64,000 nucleotides of DNA. Origin: Trametopsis cervina (taxonomy: Eukaryota; Basidiomycota; Agaricomycetes; Polyporales; Irpicaceae). Positions within the stretch are counted from its first letter, which is position 1, and each line of letters starts with the position of its first letter. Shown one piece after another: positions 35,259 through 46,677 of this stretch. The DNA lies in the NCBI GenBank assembly GCA_022385755.1, contig MU278349.1, positions 1,674,001 to 1,738,000 on the forward strand, in the 5' to 3' direction. The notes below the pieces were generated by a model that saw only the letters and a list, made by a program, of their open reading frames with translations, was not told the origin of the DNA and ran no database searches. The translations under genes were made by a program, and so were the position numbers.

Positions 35259-35885
35259 AACAGTCTTTCAACCTAGTACAGAGTCAGAGTTTGTTGTGCA
35301 CTGAGCGCTGTTTTACTTACTCAGCAAGAAACTCCCAAAGCTTCTTCGTACAAGTTGATTGCTAACTATCAATACCAGTTGATAGCTGACTTCAGCAGTC
35401 AATGCAACACTTGTTTAAGATGTGTTGATGTTGGTAATATAGTGGGGTTTGAGTTGACAGAGGCTGAATTGTATTCAGTCAGCGTGCAGGATTGGGGCAA
35501 TGTGAGTTGTCAATTGTTGCAGAGTCGAATCACAGCCCCTTTTATCTACTTGAGCTTTGTACAAAACAAACAAAAACTTGATTATAAATCCAATTTCACG
35601 TGAATGAGTCATCTGCAATTTTGATTGGTCCGCAAGAGCTTCTTTCTATTTATAGACAGACAAAACATACATGTGATCAACTCCTGGGATTTTAGAATGT
35701 GCCCAGATCAGTCTAAAGAGGTCACAAGTCCACTATCTCCTGTCTTTATGTGAATTTCTGCCTGCTGCCAAGAGAATGATGAGATAGGAGTATAATCTTC
35801 TGACTCACAAGAGAATGACAAGACAGGAGCACAGTCTGATGACTTACACTTTGAAATGATCATGAGCACAATGACTGTACTCATG
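34620..35885. other. CpG-depleted, TpG/CpA-rich tract
   Basis: By direct reading there are only about ten CG dinucleotides in some 1,260 nt. Flanking sequence has several per 60 nt, and the 60 nt from 35941 alone has about ten. Both edges are abrupt. The tract spans the 5' half of the unknown minus-strand gene and its upstream region. This is the pattern left by deamination of methylated cytosines, or by insertion of foreign AT-richer DNA. Confidence 0.75.
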
Positions 35886-37437
35886 ACTTCGACTGCAGAG
35901 AGCAGCTGGTCACACATTTGCGGACACAACGCCCAGTTCGGTCGGACCCGCGCAGAAGCGCTCGATGCAGGTTTCGTTCGCGCGCGCGATGAGCAGATCC
36001 CTCACATTGCCGCCCGGACATCTGCGTGCTGTGCAGCGATATGATTATCGAGGACGTCAGCGAAGGGACGAGATAACGAAGGGCAAACCGCGGGCTGTCG
36101 TCGGCTGCGGATGCGTGAGAGTCCGCGCAGAGGCCGATAAGCTTTTGGGTGAGGGGCCGCACATCCGGGGACTCGCGAAATCGGGCGACTCGCGCGGTCG
36201 GAGCGCTGGTGAAGACTGGTGGGGTTGCATCGACGGTGTTCGAGGAGAAGCCGTGCGTGGGTTACGGCAGGTTGTGCATGAGTGGCGAAGTGCGAGACAC
36301 GTTCGAGGGGAGGATGGTGGGTTGGGAGTCGAGGGGCTGCTCACATGCTTGCGAGGAATGGGCGAATGGGAGTAAGAACGTGGAGGATTACTCCGTAATT
36401 ACCGTATGATTACCTCGACTGCACAGGGCACGATTGCCGCCTTCTAGAACCGGACAACCAACGTCAGCGTAGAAAGCTAAAATCTTATTGGCCGATGACG
36501 AACGCGACCGCGACGACAAACGAACACAGTGTGTATTGCTGCGGGATGTGTACTGCTGTTGCATTGGTATCGCATTAGCGAGTACGCTGACAAGTCGGGG
36601 ATGCTGCTGCCGGGTGTGCGGGACGAACATGGGAGGGTGTTCAGATAAGCCTCGCAAGGTGATAGGGACGTGCGCACGAGCGGGGGCGTACGGAGGCCAC
36701 GACGCAGGTGAGGATTGGCCCAGCGCGGGTGTGGTAAGGTGTGGTAAGGTGGGAACGGCCGCTGCTGCCCCATGAGATCCATGAGACAGACCGCAGGCAA
36801 TAGCCGCAGACGGCGTTCCACTGGGACCAGCGCACGCCTGCAAACGTGCGTCGTCGTCAGTGAGGCAGCGATCGCGGGGATGTCAAGCGCCCCGACGATG
36901 TATGTGCGCGCCATCGCAGCGAGCGGGCGGCGGGAATGTCGGCGTCGATACCTCGCTGACGGCGTGCGGTTACGATGCAAAACGTGGGCGCGGGTACAAG
37001 GGCGGAAGGCGGGAGGCACAGGCGGGAGGGGCGTCGGCCGGCTTTGTCAGCAGGCTGCTGGGGCGACCCACGTGCCTCGTTGGCTATAATCGTCACGGAT
37101 GATTTTGATTGTGCTCTCTTCGTCGACGCCTGCACTCGCTCTCTCTCCCCGACTCCCTCCTTCGCCCCTCGCTTCATCCCCACGCAACCCATCCAATCTC
37201 ACATCACGACTCGTCCCGCAGGCGCAGACAGGCGTGACCTACTCAGAAAGAACTCTGCCGCGGATCTGCAGCAACGTTGCTCGGTCCTTTCACCCACACA
37301 CACAGGCCTGCGCGCGTCCAACTTAAATCCTCGCCTTAAAGCAGGTCAGTCTTCCCCTCTTCCCCTTCCGCTCCCTCTACCACACCGACTCACCCCGCAC
37401 TCGTCGCCGCACACGCTATCCCCGCCCTTTCAAGTTG
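35259..37437. other. Long intergenic region upstream of KCS1 and of the unknown minus-strand gene
   Basis: About 2.2 kb between divergent genes. Up to about 35885 it is CpG-poor and contains the tandem repeat listed above. Beyond that it is GC- and CpG-rich. A short duplication (gtgtggtaag twice) lies near 36730-36749 and a CTATAAT near 37084. Several open frames on the minus strand of the CpG-rich part are Arg/His/Pro-rich without domains and look like composition artefacts. Probably a long KCS1 promoter and leader. Confidence 0.45.
35769..35846. repeat. Two-copy 39-bp tandem repeat
   Basis: Copies at 35769-35807 and 35808-35846 share about 30 of 39 positions, including CAAGAGAATGA at the start. 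Most differences are C/T or G/A transitions, consistent with the CpG-depleted setting. Confidence 0.6.
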
Positions 37438-40400
37438 ATGGGACCTCGCGCCGCAAGTCCCGCCACTGACCAGCACTCCCTCCGCTTTCCGCCGTCCCCC
37501 TCCAGCTCGACCTCCACCGCCACCCCGTCCCGCTACTCTCTCGAATCGCCGAGAGACAAATCAACCAACCACCACCGCCGTCCCTCGCCTCGCCGTGCTG
37601 CCTCCCACAGAGTCGGCCCCAGATGGCCCAACGACAGGTATGACTCGGACTCCGATGGCTCTGTCACCGAGACAAAGCTTGCCCGCCGTTCCCCCACCTC
37701 CCTTTTCCACCGCAAACCAGCAGTCCGGGCCAAGTCCGATAGGGCGCTGACGCTCCCCTCTTCTCGCACTGTCCCCGGCGACTTGCTCGCTTCCAAGTCG
37801 GCGGGGTCCACCCGACCCCTGTCCCGACGCTCCTCCTCTGCTTCATCCTCATCCTCTTCCAACAGTCCCCCTAAGTGGTCGGCGCATCCTACTGCGACCG
37901 CGTCGTCGGGTATCGGCCGCAAGGTCGCTGCCTCGCTTGACCTGTTCAAAGAGACAGTGACCACTCCCGTCGCCGAAGAGTCTGATCCGTTCGAGACCTC
38001 CCAGTCTCTCCCCTTCAACTCACATCACCAGTCTAGTTCATCCCGACAGCTGAACGATGTCGAACAGCCCCGCTTCGAGTTCGTCAAGCGCTCCGAGTGG
38101 CCGGATCGAGAGGCCGCAGCGGTCAGGAGGGAGAAGAGCACGACAGCATTGGAGCGGGTGCGGACGAGGGAGAGCATGAGTTCGGCAGGGTCGTCGAGGG
38201 ACGTCGAGGGGAGGAGAAGGAAGTCGGAGAGGCAGGGTAGCATGAAAGATCTGGTGAGAGGCGATTTGGTCCAGTGGCGTAACCAGATAGCAGAAGACCA
38301 GGACGGCCGTGGAAGGCCACGAGAACGGTTCTTCTGGCCAGAGGACGCCGCCGAAGATCCACACGTCGGCTCGCCGGACTCTGTTGCTTCGTCCTCGTCT
38401 GTGGCCACGCTGCAGGACTTGATAGAATGTGCTATCCCTCCCTCTCCTCATAGACGTACTCACACATCCACACGCCGTCCCTCTACCCCCTCTCAACCAT
38501 CCGACCTCACTCCTATGCTTGCCGCCTCCGTCTTCATTCGCACCCCAGATCACGAAGTACCTCCACCCGCCACTCACCATCCTTCACCATTGCATCCCCC
38601 ATCTTCACAGTCCATATCCATATCCCGTTCCCTCCCCGAACAGTCACAGTCCCCCATCGTTCTCCCCAACTTTGCGTCGTCGCAGAGCGCCAGCTTGTCC
38701 CCGTGGTCTAGCGAGGACGACGACACTGAGGACGAGTCTGCTTGGGAGACCGCATCAGTCACCACCACCACTTCTACCACCTCTGCATCCTCCCCCTTCC
38801 CCCTCTCGCCGTCCCGCACCAGTCCTGCGCCCCAGCCTATCGTCCGTCAGCCGAGTGACGAGGAGGAAGATCATAGGGGTCTATTATCGCCGTTTCGCCA
38901 TGTTGAGCTCGAGCACGAAGACCGCGTTATGCAGTCGGGCTCGCACCACGTACCAGAATGGACGCTCAACCTGTCGCAGGAGAGCTTGCCGCATATACCG
39001 CTCCGGCCGTTCAAGAACCAGGTAGGAGGCCACAGCGCGATCTACAAGTTCACGAAGCGCGCTGTATGCAAGGTGAATCGCACACGTTTTCTCTATATTC
39101 TACAAGTGTCAGGCATTGAGCGGACTTTTGTGTTGTGATTGTAGCCACTCGTGTCGCGCGAGAACCTGTTCTATGAAGCGGTGGAACGCGAGGCGCCGCC
39201 GCTCCTCGACTTTATACCGAGATATCTAGGCGTCATGCTCGTCACGTACCGCAGGGTCCCGCGCGGGATCATCACCTCCCAAGCGGGCTCGGGCTCGTTC
39301 AGCGAGAAGATGCATCCTGCGCATAATATGCACAGGCCGCCGTTGCATAAGGCTGCGTCGGACGTTTTGTCGTATTCTATGGCGAGCCACGGACATCATG
39401 AGCATGCGGATGACGAGGACCAGGATGCAGGAGGGGACACGGAGCCTGAAGAGGCTGAGATGCCTGAGGTCGTACTCGACAGGAACAGACATATCATCCC
39501 CGAGTGGATGCTCCGCGCGAGTCGCGGACGCGCGTTATCGCAGTCGTCTGCTGGTGGACTGGGCACGACGTTTGGGAGTCGCCATCTGAGGAGACAACAT
39601 CGGAATCATCACCTTAGTGGGTATACGGCGTCCAGTCCGGATCTGGCGACGTCTTCTAGGGAGGCGTTTGGGGATGTGAACCAGATGAAGGGGACGAAGC
39701 AGGTGAAGAGCCCGCTTGCGAGGGACCAGGAGAGGGAGCGCGAGAGGGATAGGGAGAGGGAGAGGGAGAGGGAGTTTGATGCGCCGACGCCGATGAACTC
39801 GCCGCGCAGCACACATGCGCACCCGCTACTTGCGTCGGTAGACGGGCTCGCCTCCACACCCACGCACACGCCCTCGCCCTCCCCTCGCCCGCCTCTCCGC
39901 ACCCTAGCAAGCGACTCCGACGGGCTCTCAGGCTCCCCTGGCACCTCTCTCCCCGCCGCTACCTCCTTGAGCTGGTGCGGCGGCACGGGGTCCACTACCG
40001 TGAACACGAAGTTTAAAGACCATGTGTTTAGCACGCTTTTGAGGAGGATCGTGAGGAGACGGCATAGTAGTGCGAGGGGGGAGGATGATGGGGATGTTGC
40101 GGATGCTGAGGGGGATGGGGGTGTAGGTGCGGAGAAGGGAATGGTGAGGAGGAGGAAGAAGGTTAGTCAGCTTGAGAGGGTTAGGATGGAGGAGGGGGTT
40201 GTTGGGACGCTTGGGGGGCAGGGATATGGACAGCAGCAGGGGCAGCAGGGGCAGCAGGGAGGGCAGGGAATGGGAATGGGACAGGGGTTGAGGAGGACGA
40301 GGAGTGAGGAGTGTTTGGATCAGGATGCGGATATTTTTCCGTTTGAGGAGTTTGAGGAGGATGGGGAGGATGACGAGCACCAGCATCGACAGTCGTATAA

Positions 40401-41918
40401 CCGCGGCGACGCGCCGGATGTGAAGGGTTCTTCGTTCGTGTCTCGTTCGCATCGCCATTCCCCGTCACACCCACACCAACATCCACACCTACATCAACAC
40501 TCCCATTCCCATCAACACACGCCCTCCCCTCTCTTCCCCATCCTCCGTCCACACACCTCAGACACCCACGGCCAATCGCCCGACAGCTCCGAGAGCCGGC
40601 AGAACCACTTTATCCTGATGGAGGACCTGACGGGCCGACTCAAGCACTCGTGCGTGCTGGACCTCAAGATGGGGACGCGCCAGTACGGGATGGACGCGAC
40701 GGCTGCGAAGAAGAAGAGTCAGCGGAAGAAGTGTGATCGCACTACTAGTCGGAGTCTGGGGGTGAGGATTTGTGGGATGCAGGTGAGTTTTTTTTGTGGG
40801 ATTTTTGGACGTGTGGATTTTTGGATGTGTGGTTTGCGTGGAGGCCTGTTTGGGACGCGCAGTGCCCCTGTTCGTGTGTCCATTCCCGCGACGCGCGTGC
40901 CTATATGTACTTCGCAGCGTGGTGACATGCTTGTGTCGGAAACACCGTGTTGTTCCTTCTTCGGCAGCCTATTTGCAATCGGTCTTCATCTGTCGAATGC
41001 TGCTGCTGTGCTACTGGGAGTCTTCGTTGCTGACTGACGCCTTCGTTCTTGTTTTCCTTTCTCAAGGTATGGAACCACGTCACGCAGTCGTACATCTCGC
41101 AGGACAAGTACAAGGGCCGCGAGGTGCGCACGGAGGACTTCCCGAACGTACTCGCGTCGTTCTTGCACGACGGCGAACGGCTGCTTGTGTACCAGATCCC
41201 GGTCATACTTCGCAAACTGTATGCGCTCGCGCGTATCGTACACCGACTCAAGGGATTCCGATTCTATGGATGCAGTCTGCTTCTCATATACGACGGCGAC
41301 CGCGAGGCGCAGGAGGCGTTCCGAGCGTGCAGCCTCGACAGCGCGTCGGCGCGCAGCAAGCGCGGCGAGTCGCTCGAGCGTCCTGGCGTAGGTAGAGGAC
41401 GCGGTGGCGGCGTTGGCCTGCGCCGTGCGCGCAGCGAGGACCTGCTCGTTGGCCCCGTCGCGAACCGCAGCAGCCGCCGACGCAAGCGCGGCGAGGTACA
41501 GATCCGACTCGTCGACTTTGCACACACGACGACGGGACACGACTGGCTGCCCTTCTCTCACGGCCGCGGCGGTGCGGAGACGGAGGAGGTATCGAGCGGG
41601 ACGGGGTACCAGGCCGAAGTGGACCCCGCGACGGGGCTCGTATACGCGCGCTTCCCGCCGCATTATCCTGATGAGCCGGATCGCGGGTTCTTGTATGGCT
41701 TGATGAACCTCTCGGAGAGCCTCGAGAAGATATGGAATGACGAACGGATGCGCCGTATCAAGTGCGCGAGGGTGGACCCGGCCTCGGTGGGAGGTAGTGG
41801 GGATGGCGACTGGGACGAGCAGTTGCCGCCGCTTTCGCTTGCGGGCAAGGAGATCTTTAGGGAGATCTTTGCTGGGTGCGGGGAGGATGAGATGGACCTT
41901 GGGAATATCTCGACGTGA
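37438..41918 (+). CDS. KCS1: Inositol hexakisphosphate kinase (Kcs1/IP6K type)
   Basis: Makes the pyrophosphate inositol phosphate 5-InsP7, which signals phosphate status. The start ATG at 37438 opens a disordered N-terminus of about 500 residues (Ser/Pro/Arg-rich). The kinase begins at [30 protein letters not shown] (ATP-site Lys) and [10 protein letters not shown] large low-complexity insertion follows (39,270-40,600), with RE-repeats, QQG repeats and a His/Pro run. Then come [56 protein letters not shown] and VRLVDFAHT. The IP-kinase PxxxDxKxG motif reads SCVLDLKMG, with Ser where Pro is usual. The 285-nt intron at 40,782-41,066 is long for this window. TGA 41916-41918. Confidence 0.93.
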
Positions 41919-42680
41919 GATGTCCTATACGATGCTCATCCCGTCCCCGCCTCGCCTCTCTGTTCCATCACTTCGTACGCCGTACATTCCACCCCTCTCA
42001 TCCTACCTTCCTTCCTACCCCATCCAGTACACCTTATTCGCCATTCTTTGGCTCTCATTTCTCATTTCTACTCCATTCCATCACTCATATTTTTGTCTAC
42101 TCATCCATCGGCTCGGCTCCCCTGCAATCTCATATTTGTTTCCGTTTCACTTGCCACCTATTATGTATTGATGATGTTCGCTCACGACTCACGACCGTCC
42201 GTCCGTCCGCATCCTGTCCTACCTTCTTGTCTCATTCTTTCATCTCATTTCCCTCAGACTCAGATCCAGACGTGTCTCTTCACGGCACGCTTGATGCCCA
42301 CCCCTAATATCTGTTTCTCTCTCACTCCTCTCTGTCGATCTCATGTTGTTGAAATCACGGTTGCACATACCAGCACTCTTAGACGGTCTCGTGGTATTTT
42401 TCATTCTGTTGCGTGCACGAAAAAATTAGTCGTCTCGTTGAGATGTATAGGCTCGTATAATTAACAATGCATGGTTTGGTTGTTCGTACAATAGCGTGTT
42501 TTGTGAGTTCACTATTGAGGTCAATATGGCGGCGAATGGGGGAGACTGCATTGTGAGAAAGACTGGGTCGTAGTGTTCGTTATGCGGTTGAAGCCGGGTC
42601 ACACAGTCCATTCAGACAGATGATGAGGTTTATGATGTTTCCTTTTGGTAGCGAAGCGTTCTATTGCAACATCCGGTAGT
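41919..42680. other. Intergenic region, convergent 3' ends
   Basis: KCS1 (+) and QCR9 (-) converge here. A long pyrimidine-rich stretch at 41,940-42,320 is probably the KCS1 3' UTR. The open frames there are Ser/Pro/Leu-rich without domains. No gene is recognised. Confidence 0.4.
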
Positions 42681-43090
42681 CTACTCGGACTCAACGTACT
42701 TCGAACGGATGTCCTTCCATTGTTTCTGTTATACCAAACGGACAGAGGAGCATCAGTGTGAGCCAGAGGTACTGGGGGGTAGGTAGGGATGAGACGTACG
42801 CCCTGGTTCCACTTGTCCCAGATCGTGGTGACGCCGATGTCGAAGCCGACGCCGAAGGCGAAGGAGGCAGCGAAGATGGAGGAGACGAAGACGCCTAGTT
42901 GAGTACAGGGTCAGAGGTAGGTTCGATTACGGTGCATAGTGAGTGGTGGGCAGGGGGAACTAGGACGGGACGGGGTGCTCACTGTTGCGCTTCACGAGCG
43001 TGTTGTAGAAGGTGTTTGCCAGCTGTTAGGAGAAGGCGCGTGAGACCTCATGTATGCGATGTGACAATAATAAACTGTACTCACGCCCAT
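42681..43090 (-). CDS. QCR9: Cytochrome bc1 complex subunit 9 (QCR9/UQCR10)
   Basis: Small single-span subunit of mitochondrial complex III. No long unspliced frame exists. It appears only after joining four exons: ATG-GGC (43090-43085), LANTFYNTLVKRN (to about 42983), SVFVSSIFAASFAFGVGFDIGVTTIWDKWNQG (to about 42801), and KQWKDIRSKYVESE ending TAG 42683-42681. The pattern FYN..VKRNSVFV, hydrophobic segment, FDxGxTxxWDxxNxGKxWKDI matches yeast Qcr9 and human UQCR10 along the whole roughly 60 residues. Introns have standard GT-AG ends. The first coding exon contributes only two codons. Divergent from uS11m. Confidence 0.93.
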
Positions 43091-43334
43091 GGCTGGTGTC
43101 TAAGGAAAGAGTGATTAACGGTGGATAGTGGTGGCGGCTGCTGCAGGTTGCCCGTGTCCATCCGCGCGAAAAGCGGGCGGAGTTTGAACGCTACGTGGGC
43201 GCCTGTGCTTGCTGTCTCTGTTCACCAATTCGAAGTCGCATATTGCGAAGCACTCATCTCTGTCGACACTCGCGACACGACCACGCTCGACGCGCTGGAG
43301 TTATAGCCTGCGGCCGCCCCTACCTCACCCAACC
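43091..43334. promoter_or_regulatory. Divergent promoter between QCR9 and mitochondrial uS11
   Basis: About 244 bp separate the start codons of two nuclear genes for mitochondrial proteins. No TATA box is obvious. Shared regulation is plausible. Confidence 0.5.
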
Positions 43335-44048
43335 ATGTCTTCACTCGCCCGCGTACGGATACCGCCGCGGCGATGCACCATGGCTTCCCGTCTACCTACC
43401 CAGTCTACCATAACCCGTTTCGCGTCCTCTGCAAGCTCGAAACAGACCCAGTTCGCTGCTGCACAGCCTGAGGATGTCGCTAATGACCCATTTGGATACA
43501 CGCTGATGAACCGGGTCAGCGAGGTCAAGCCGTCGAGCATCTACGACAGACCGCCAGCGCCGCCCCGGGGGGCATATCCCAAGCCAAACCCACCGCAGCC
43601 GAACCCGCTCAAGGCTCAACAGCGGACTCTGCCCGGTGCCAGTGACGCACAGGACGACGTACCACCACCTCCGAAACCGCTGTACCGTGTATACGTGAAG
43701 GCAACGAGGAACAACATCATCATGACGCTCACGCGTCCGAACGGGAACCTCATCCGCACACACACGGGCGGGGCGTGCGGGTTCAAGCACGTCAACCGGT
43801 CGACGCACGAGGCAGCGCATCAGTGCGCTGTCAAGATGTTCAAGACGATTGAGGAGGGCATTCTGCCGCAGGAACCGGAGATGGCGCTGCATCTGTACAT
43901 GCAGGGGTTTGGGAAGGGCAGGGAGGCGGTTAAGCAGGCGTTGTTGGGTGTTGAGGGAGAGAATTTGAGGCCGAGGGTGATGCGACTTACGGACAAGACG
44001 CCGATAAAGATTGGAGGAAACAGGGCGAAGAAGGTGAGGAGGATATAG
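43335..44048 (+). CDS. MRPS18: Mitochondrial small-subunit ribosomal protein uS11m
   Basis: Component of the mitoribosomal small subunit (S11 family; the yeast gene is MRPS18). Single exon. ATG at 43335 (MSSLARVRIPPRRCTMASRLPTQ) or the in-frame ATG at 43380 gives an Arg/Ser-rich mitochondrial presequence. A Pro-rich linker follows, then the S11 domain: YRVYVKATRNNIIMTLTRPNGNLIRTHTGGACGFKHVNRSTHEAAHQCAVKMFKTI, then MALHLYMQGFGKGREAVKQALLG and MRLTDKTPIKIGGNRAKKVRRI, the conserved C-terminus. TAG 44046-44048. Confidence 0.94.
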   Translation: MSSLARVRIPPRRCTMASRLPTQSTITRFASSASSKQTQFAAAQPEDVANDPFGYTLMNRVSEVKPSSIYDRPPAPPRGAYPKPNPPQPNPLKAQQRTLPGASDAQDDVPPPPKPLYRVYVKATRNNIIMTLTRPNGNLIRTHTGGACGFKHVNRSTHEAAHQCAVKMFKTIEEGILPQEPEMALHLYMQGFGKGREAVKQALLGVEGENLRPRVMRLTDKTPIKIGGNRAKKVRRI

Positions 44049-44671
44049 GTGTGGTATGCTTTGGACGTGAGTGTGCTGTTAGTAGTGGATGCGGGAGTGA
44101 TATTGACGCGAACTGCCGTCTAGTTGCTTGCAAAAGTATTGGCCGCTTATTACACACGGAGGCGATGGAGGTACATAGATGTGAATGCAGTTTACCTGCA
44201 GGCCATAGAGCCCTTTCGACCACTTCTCGCCAGAACACTGTGTACCCCTGCTCGCTACAGTTTTTTTATGTATAATCCATATAAACATCGTAATAACCAG
44301 ATCTCCTCCCGCTCGGTCTGAGTAATTTTGTGCTCTTTACACGCAGGGCCTGTGCATATGTCGTATTCTCCTCTGATGAACGATGCTTTGAGCGAAGCGA
44401 AAACCGAAATCACTGCAAATCCTTTGTCTGTCAGCAGAATTATGTCATCATTCCCTTCATCCACGATCGGTGCTCGCTGACGTTCAGCCACGGCATGCCG
44501 CCGCGCAGGCCAAAGCGGTGATGCCTTTACCTGCTTACCATGCACACCTCTCCTTGTACTTTAACTACGACTACCTCCACCACGCCTTGCAATATTCAGC
44601 CCCCTCACTCTCCCGCCATAGCTTCACGACTCCTCCGTTACACACCTGCTGCGCGGTTCCTCCCTCCAGCA
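44049..44671. other. Intergenic region before the CGI-58-like gene
   Basis: Holds a 3' UTR and a promoter. An in-frame ATG at 44540 could extend the next protein by 44 residues (see that entry). No separate gene is recognised. Confidence 0.4.
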
Positions 44672-46214
44672 ATGGCCGAAATCATCACAGATGCAATGCC
44701 GCTACCCCTTCCTCCGGCAAAAGACATTCCGTCGTCATTCATGGCGAGCGTAAAGAGTTGGTATGTGGCTTCTATCCTGCTCATCTGTCCGCGATCGAGA
44801 CTAACGGTCGTGCAGGTGGTCTGCAGGCGAGAAAGAGAGCGCAGCTGCCGAAGAGAGATTACTTCGGTGCGCCACTTCCGTTACGTGTCCCGTGTGCGGA
44901 TGCTGATACATGCCACGATTTCAGAAAGCTACCCTACTACCGCTCATCGAATTCGCCAGCCTCTACACCATCCACCGACCACGCGGTAGTCGCGCACAGC
45001 TCGAGAGTCGACCTGACCCAGCCGAAGCAGTACCTTAACACACTCACGATTGCCTCCACCCAACCATCCTCTGACGCACCGCCACCAGCAGTACTACTGC
45101 ATGGGTACGGTGCAGGCCTCGGGTTCTTTTTCCAGAACTTCACGGCGCTCGGGCAATGGGCGGGCTCGCGGCGCAGCACAGTGTACGCCGTCGATTGGCT
45201 GGGCATGGGCCGCTCCGCACGTGTACCGTTCACCGTCAAAGCAAAGCGAGACGACATCGACGCACGCGTGCACGAGGCCGAGTCGTTCTTCGTTGACTCG
45301 CTCGAGGACTGGAGACAGAAGATGGGCCTCGAGAAAATGACGCTCATCGGGCACTCGCTCGGCGGGTATTTGAGCGTCGTGTACGCCTTGCGATACCCTA
45401 CGCGCGTGAACAAGCTCATTCTGCTCAGTCCCGCTGGCATACCGCGCGACCCGAATAACACGACCGTGCCGAGTAGAGAGCTGACGGACGCTCCGGATAC
45501 CACTAAAGGAGGCCCGGCTCAGCCGGCGACGAGGCAGACGGTGGACACGTTGCACCACGACCAGAAGGAGGAACAGCGGAAAGAGAGCACGAGACGGAAA
45601 CTGTTCACGTATCTCTGGGAAGAAGGCTGGAGTCCGTTCCAGGTCGTGCGCACAGCGGGACTGTGGGCACCCATGCTCGTTGGGAAGTACTCCAGCCGGA
45701 GGTTTATTGGGTTGAGTATGGACGATACAAAGGCGATGCATGAGTATATCCTCAATATCACGCTCGCCAAGGGTTCAGGAGAATATTGTATATGTGAGTC
45801 GCTCATTGTTTTGAAGCATCGCTCCCTGCCTAACATCTGTTTAGCGCATCTTCTTGCTCCGGGTGCCCACGCTCGCCGCCCTATTGTCGACCGTATACAC
45901 GAGGTGAAGGTCCCGGTCACGTTTGTTTGTAAGTCACACGTCGCCAGTCTCCAAGGTTAACCGTACTCATGCAGTTATAGATGGCGATCAGGACTGGATG
46001 GACCCTGAAGGTGGCTCTGAGTCTGTAGAGAAGATGCGCCAAGCAGGGAATAGTGAGGGAAAAATGTACATCGTGCCCCATTCCGGCCATCATGGTAAGT
46101 CTCCATTACCTTCCTCTTATCCGAGGCGACGCTCATCTATTCGTGCTCGTAGTGTATCTCGACAACCCCAAGGCCATGAACGACCTCCTCATAAAGGAGC
46201 TTAATCGTTTGTAG
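44672..46214 (+). CDS. Alpha/beta hydrolase of the CGI-58/ABHD4-5/Cld1 family
   Basis: Lipid hydrolase or acyltransferase family that includes mitochondrial cardiolipin phospholipase Cld1 and lipid-droplet CGI-58. Spliced, it reads MAEIITDAMPLPLPPAKD...SVKSWWSAGEKESAAAEERLLRKLPYY, a family-typical N-terminus. The hydrolase core follows: VLLHGYGAGLGFFFQNF (oxyanion HG), YAVDWLGMGRSARV, the nucleophile elbow MTLIGHSLGGYLSVVYALRYP, VPVTFVYGDQDWMDP (acid) and SGHHVYLDNP (catalytic His and the HxxxxD acyltransferase signature). It ends LLIKELNRL, TAG 46212-46214. The Ser is present, unlike animal CGI-58 where it is Asn, so hydrolysis is likely. An upstream in-frame ATG at 44540 would add an Arg-containing extension (IASRLLRYTPAARF) that could be a targeting peptide. 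Confidence 0.9.
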
Positions 46215-46677
46215 AACATGGTCGCATTACATCTTTTTATTAGATGGTTCATATTAAGGAGTCAAGACGAGATAGATGTCCTCTCGCTGTGATACCATGA
46301 CTTTGCTTATACTCTAATTCACCCGCACATGTACACTATACTTCAATATTTGTTTATTGCATCCAACCTGCTTTGCCTGGATGAACCGTATGTTTGCTAT
46401 GACGTTTCAGCGCGGCCGACAACGTGTGTTGCTAGCAGGGGGCTCCACCTCTTCGATGGGAGGGTGGCTCGATGTAGTAACGGCTCGTCCGTTCTTGGTA
46501 AGTATGTACAATTCGTGAACGGCTTCTTACACTTCAGTCTGGAAGACCTATATCACATCTATGGGTATAAAATGCCAGTGGGAAGGACACGGACGTCCTC
46601 AACCCCCTGTCTCTTCTTGCAGTTCACCGTCCATCCCGAGTTCAGACCCCCGTCCCCTCATACCCTCTTAATTCGTA
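46215..46677. promoter_or_regulatory. ADH promoter with TATA box
   Basis: TATAAAA at 46566-46572 lies 106 nt before the alcohol dehydrogenase ATG, in the correct orientation. A pyrimidine-rich stretch (ccccctgtctcttcttgc) follows near 46600. The rest is the upstream gene's 3' UTR. Confidence 0.6.

Noticed and set aside
36477..37019. 180-codon minus-strand open frame upstream of KCS1
   Set aside because: Arg/His/Pro/Ser-rich with no motif or hydrophobic pattern. Overlapping frames on both strands are equally open, as expected in CpG-rich DNA.
39715..39780. GAGAGG microsatellite
   Set aside because: It encodes the Arg-Glu run in the Kcs1 insertion and is ordinary coding low complexity, not a separate element.
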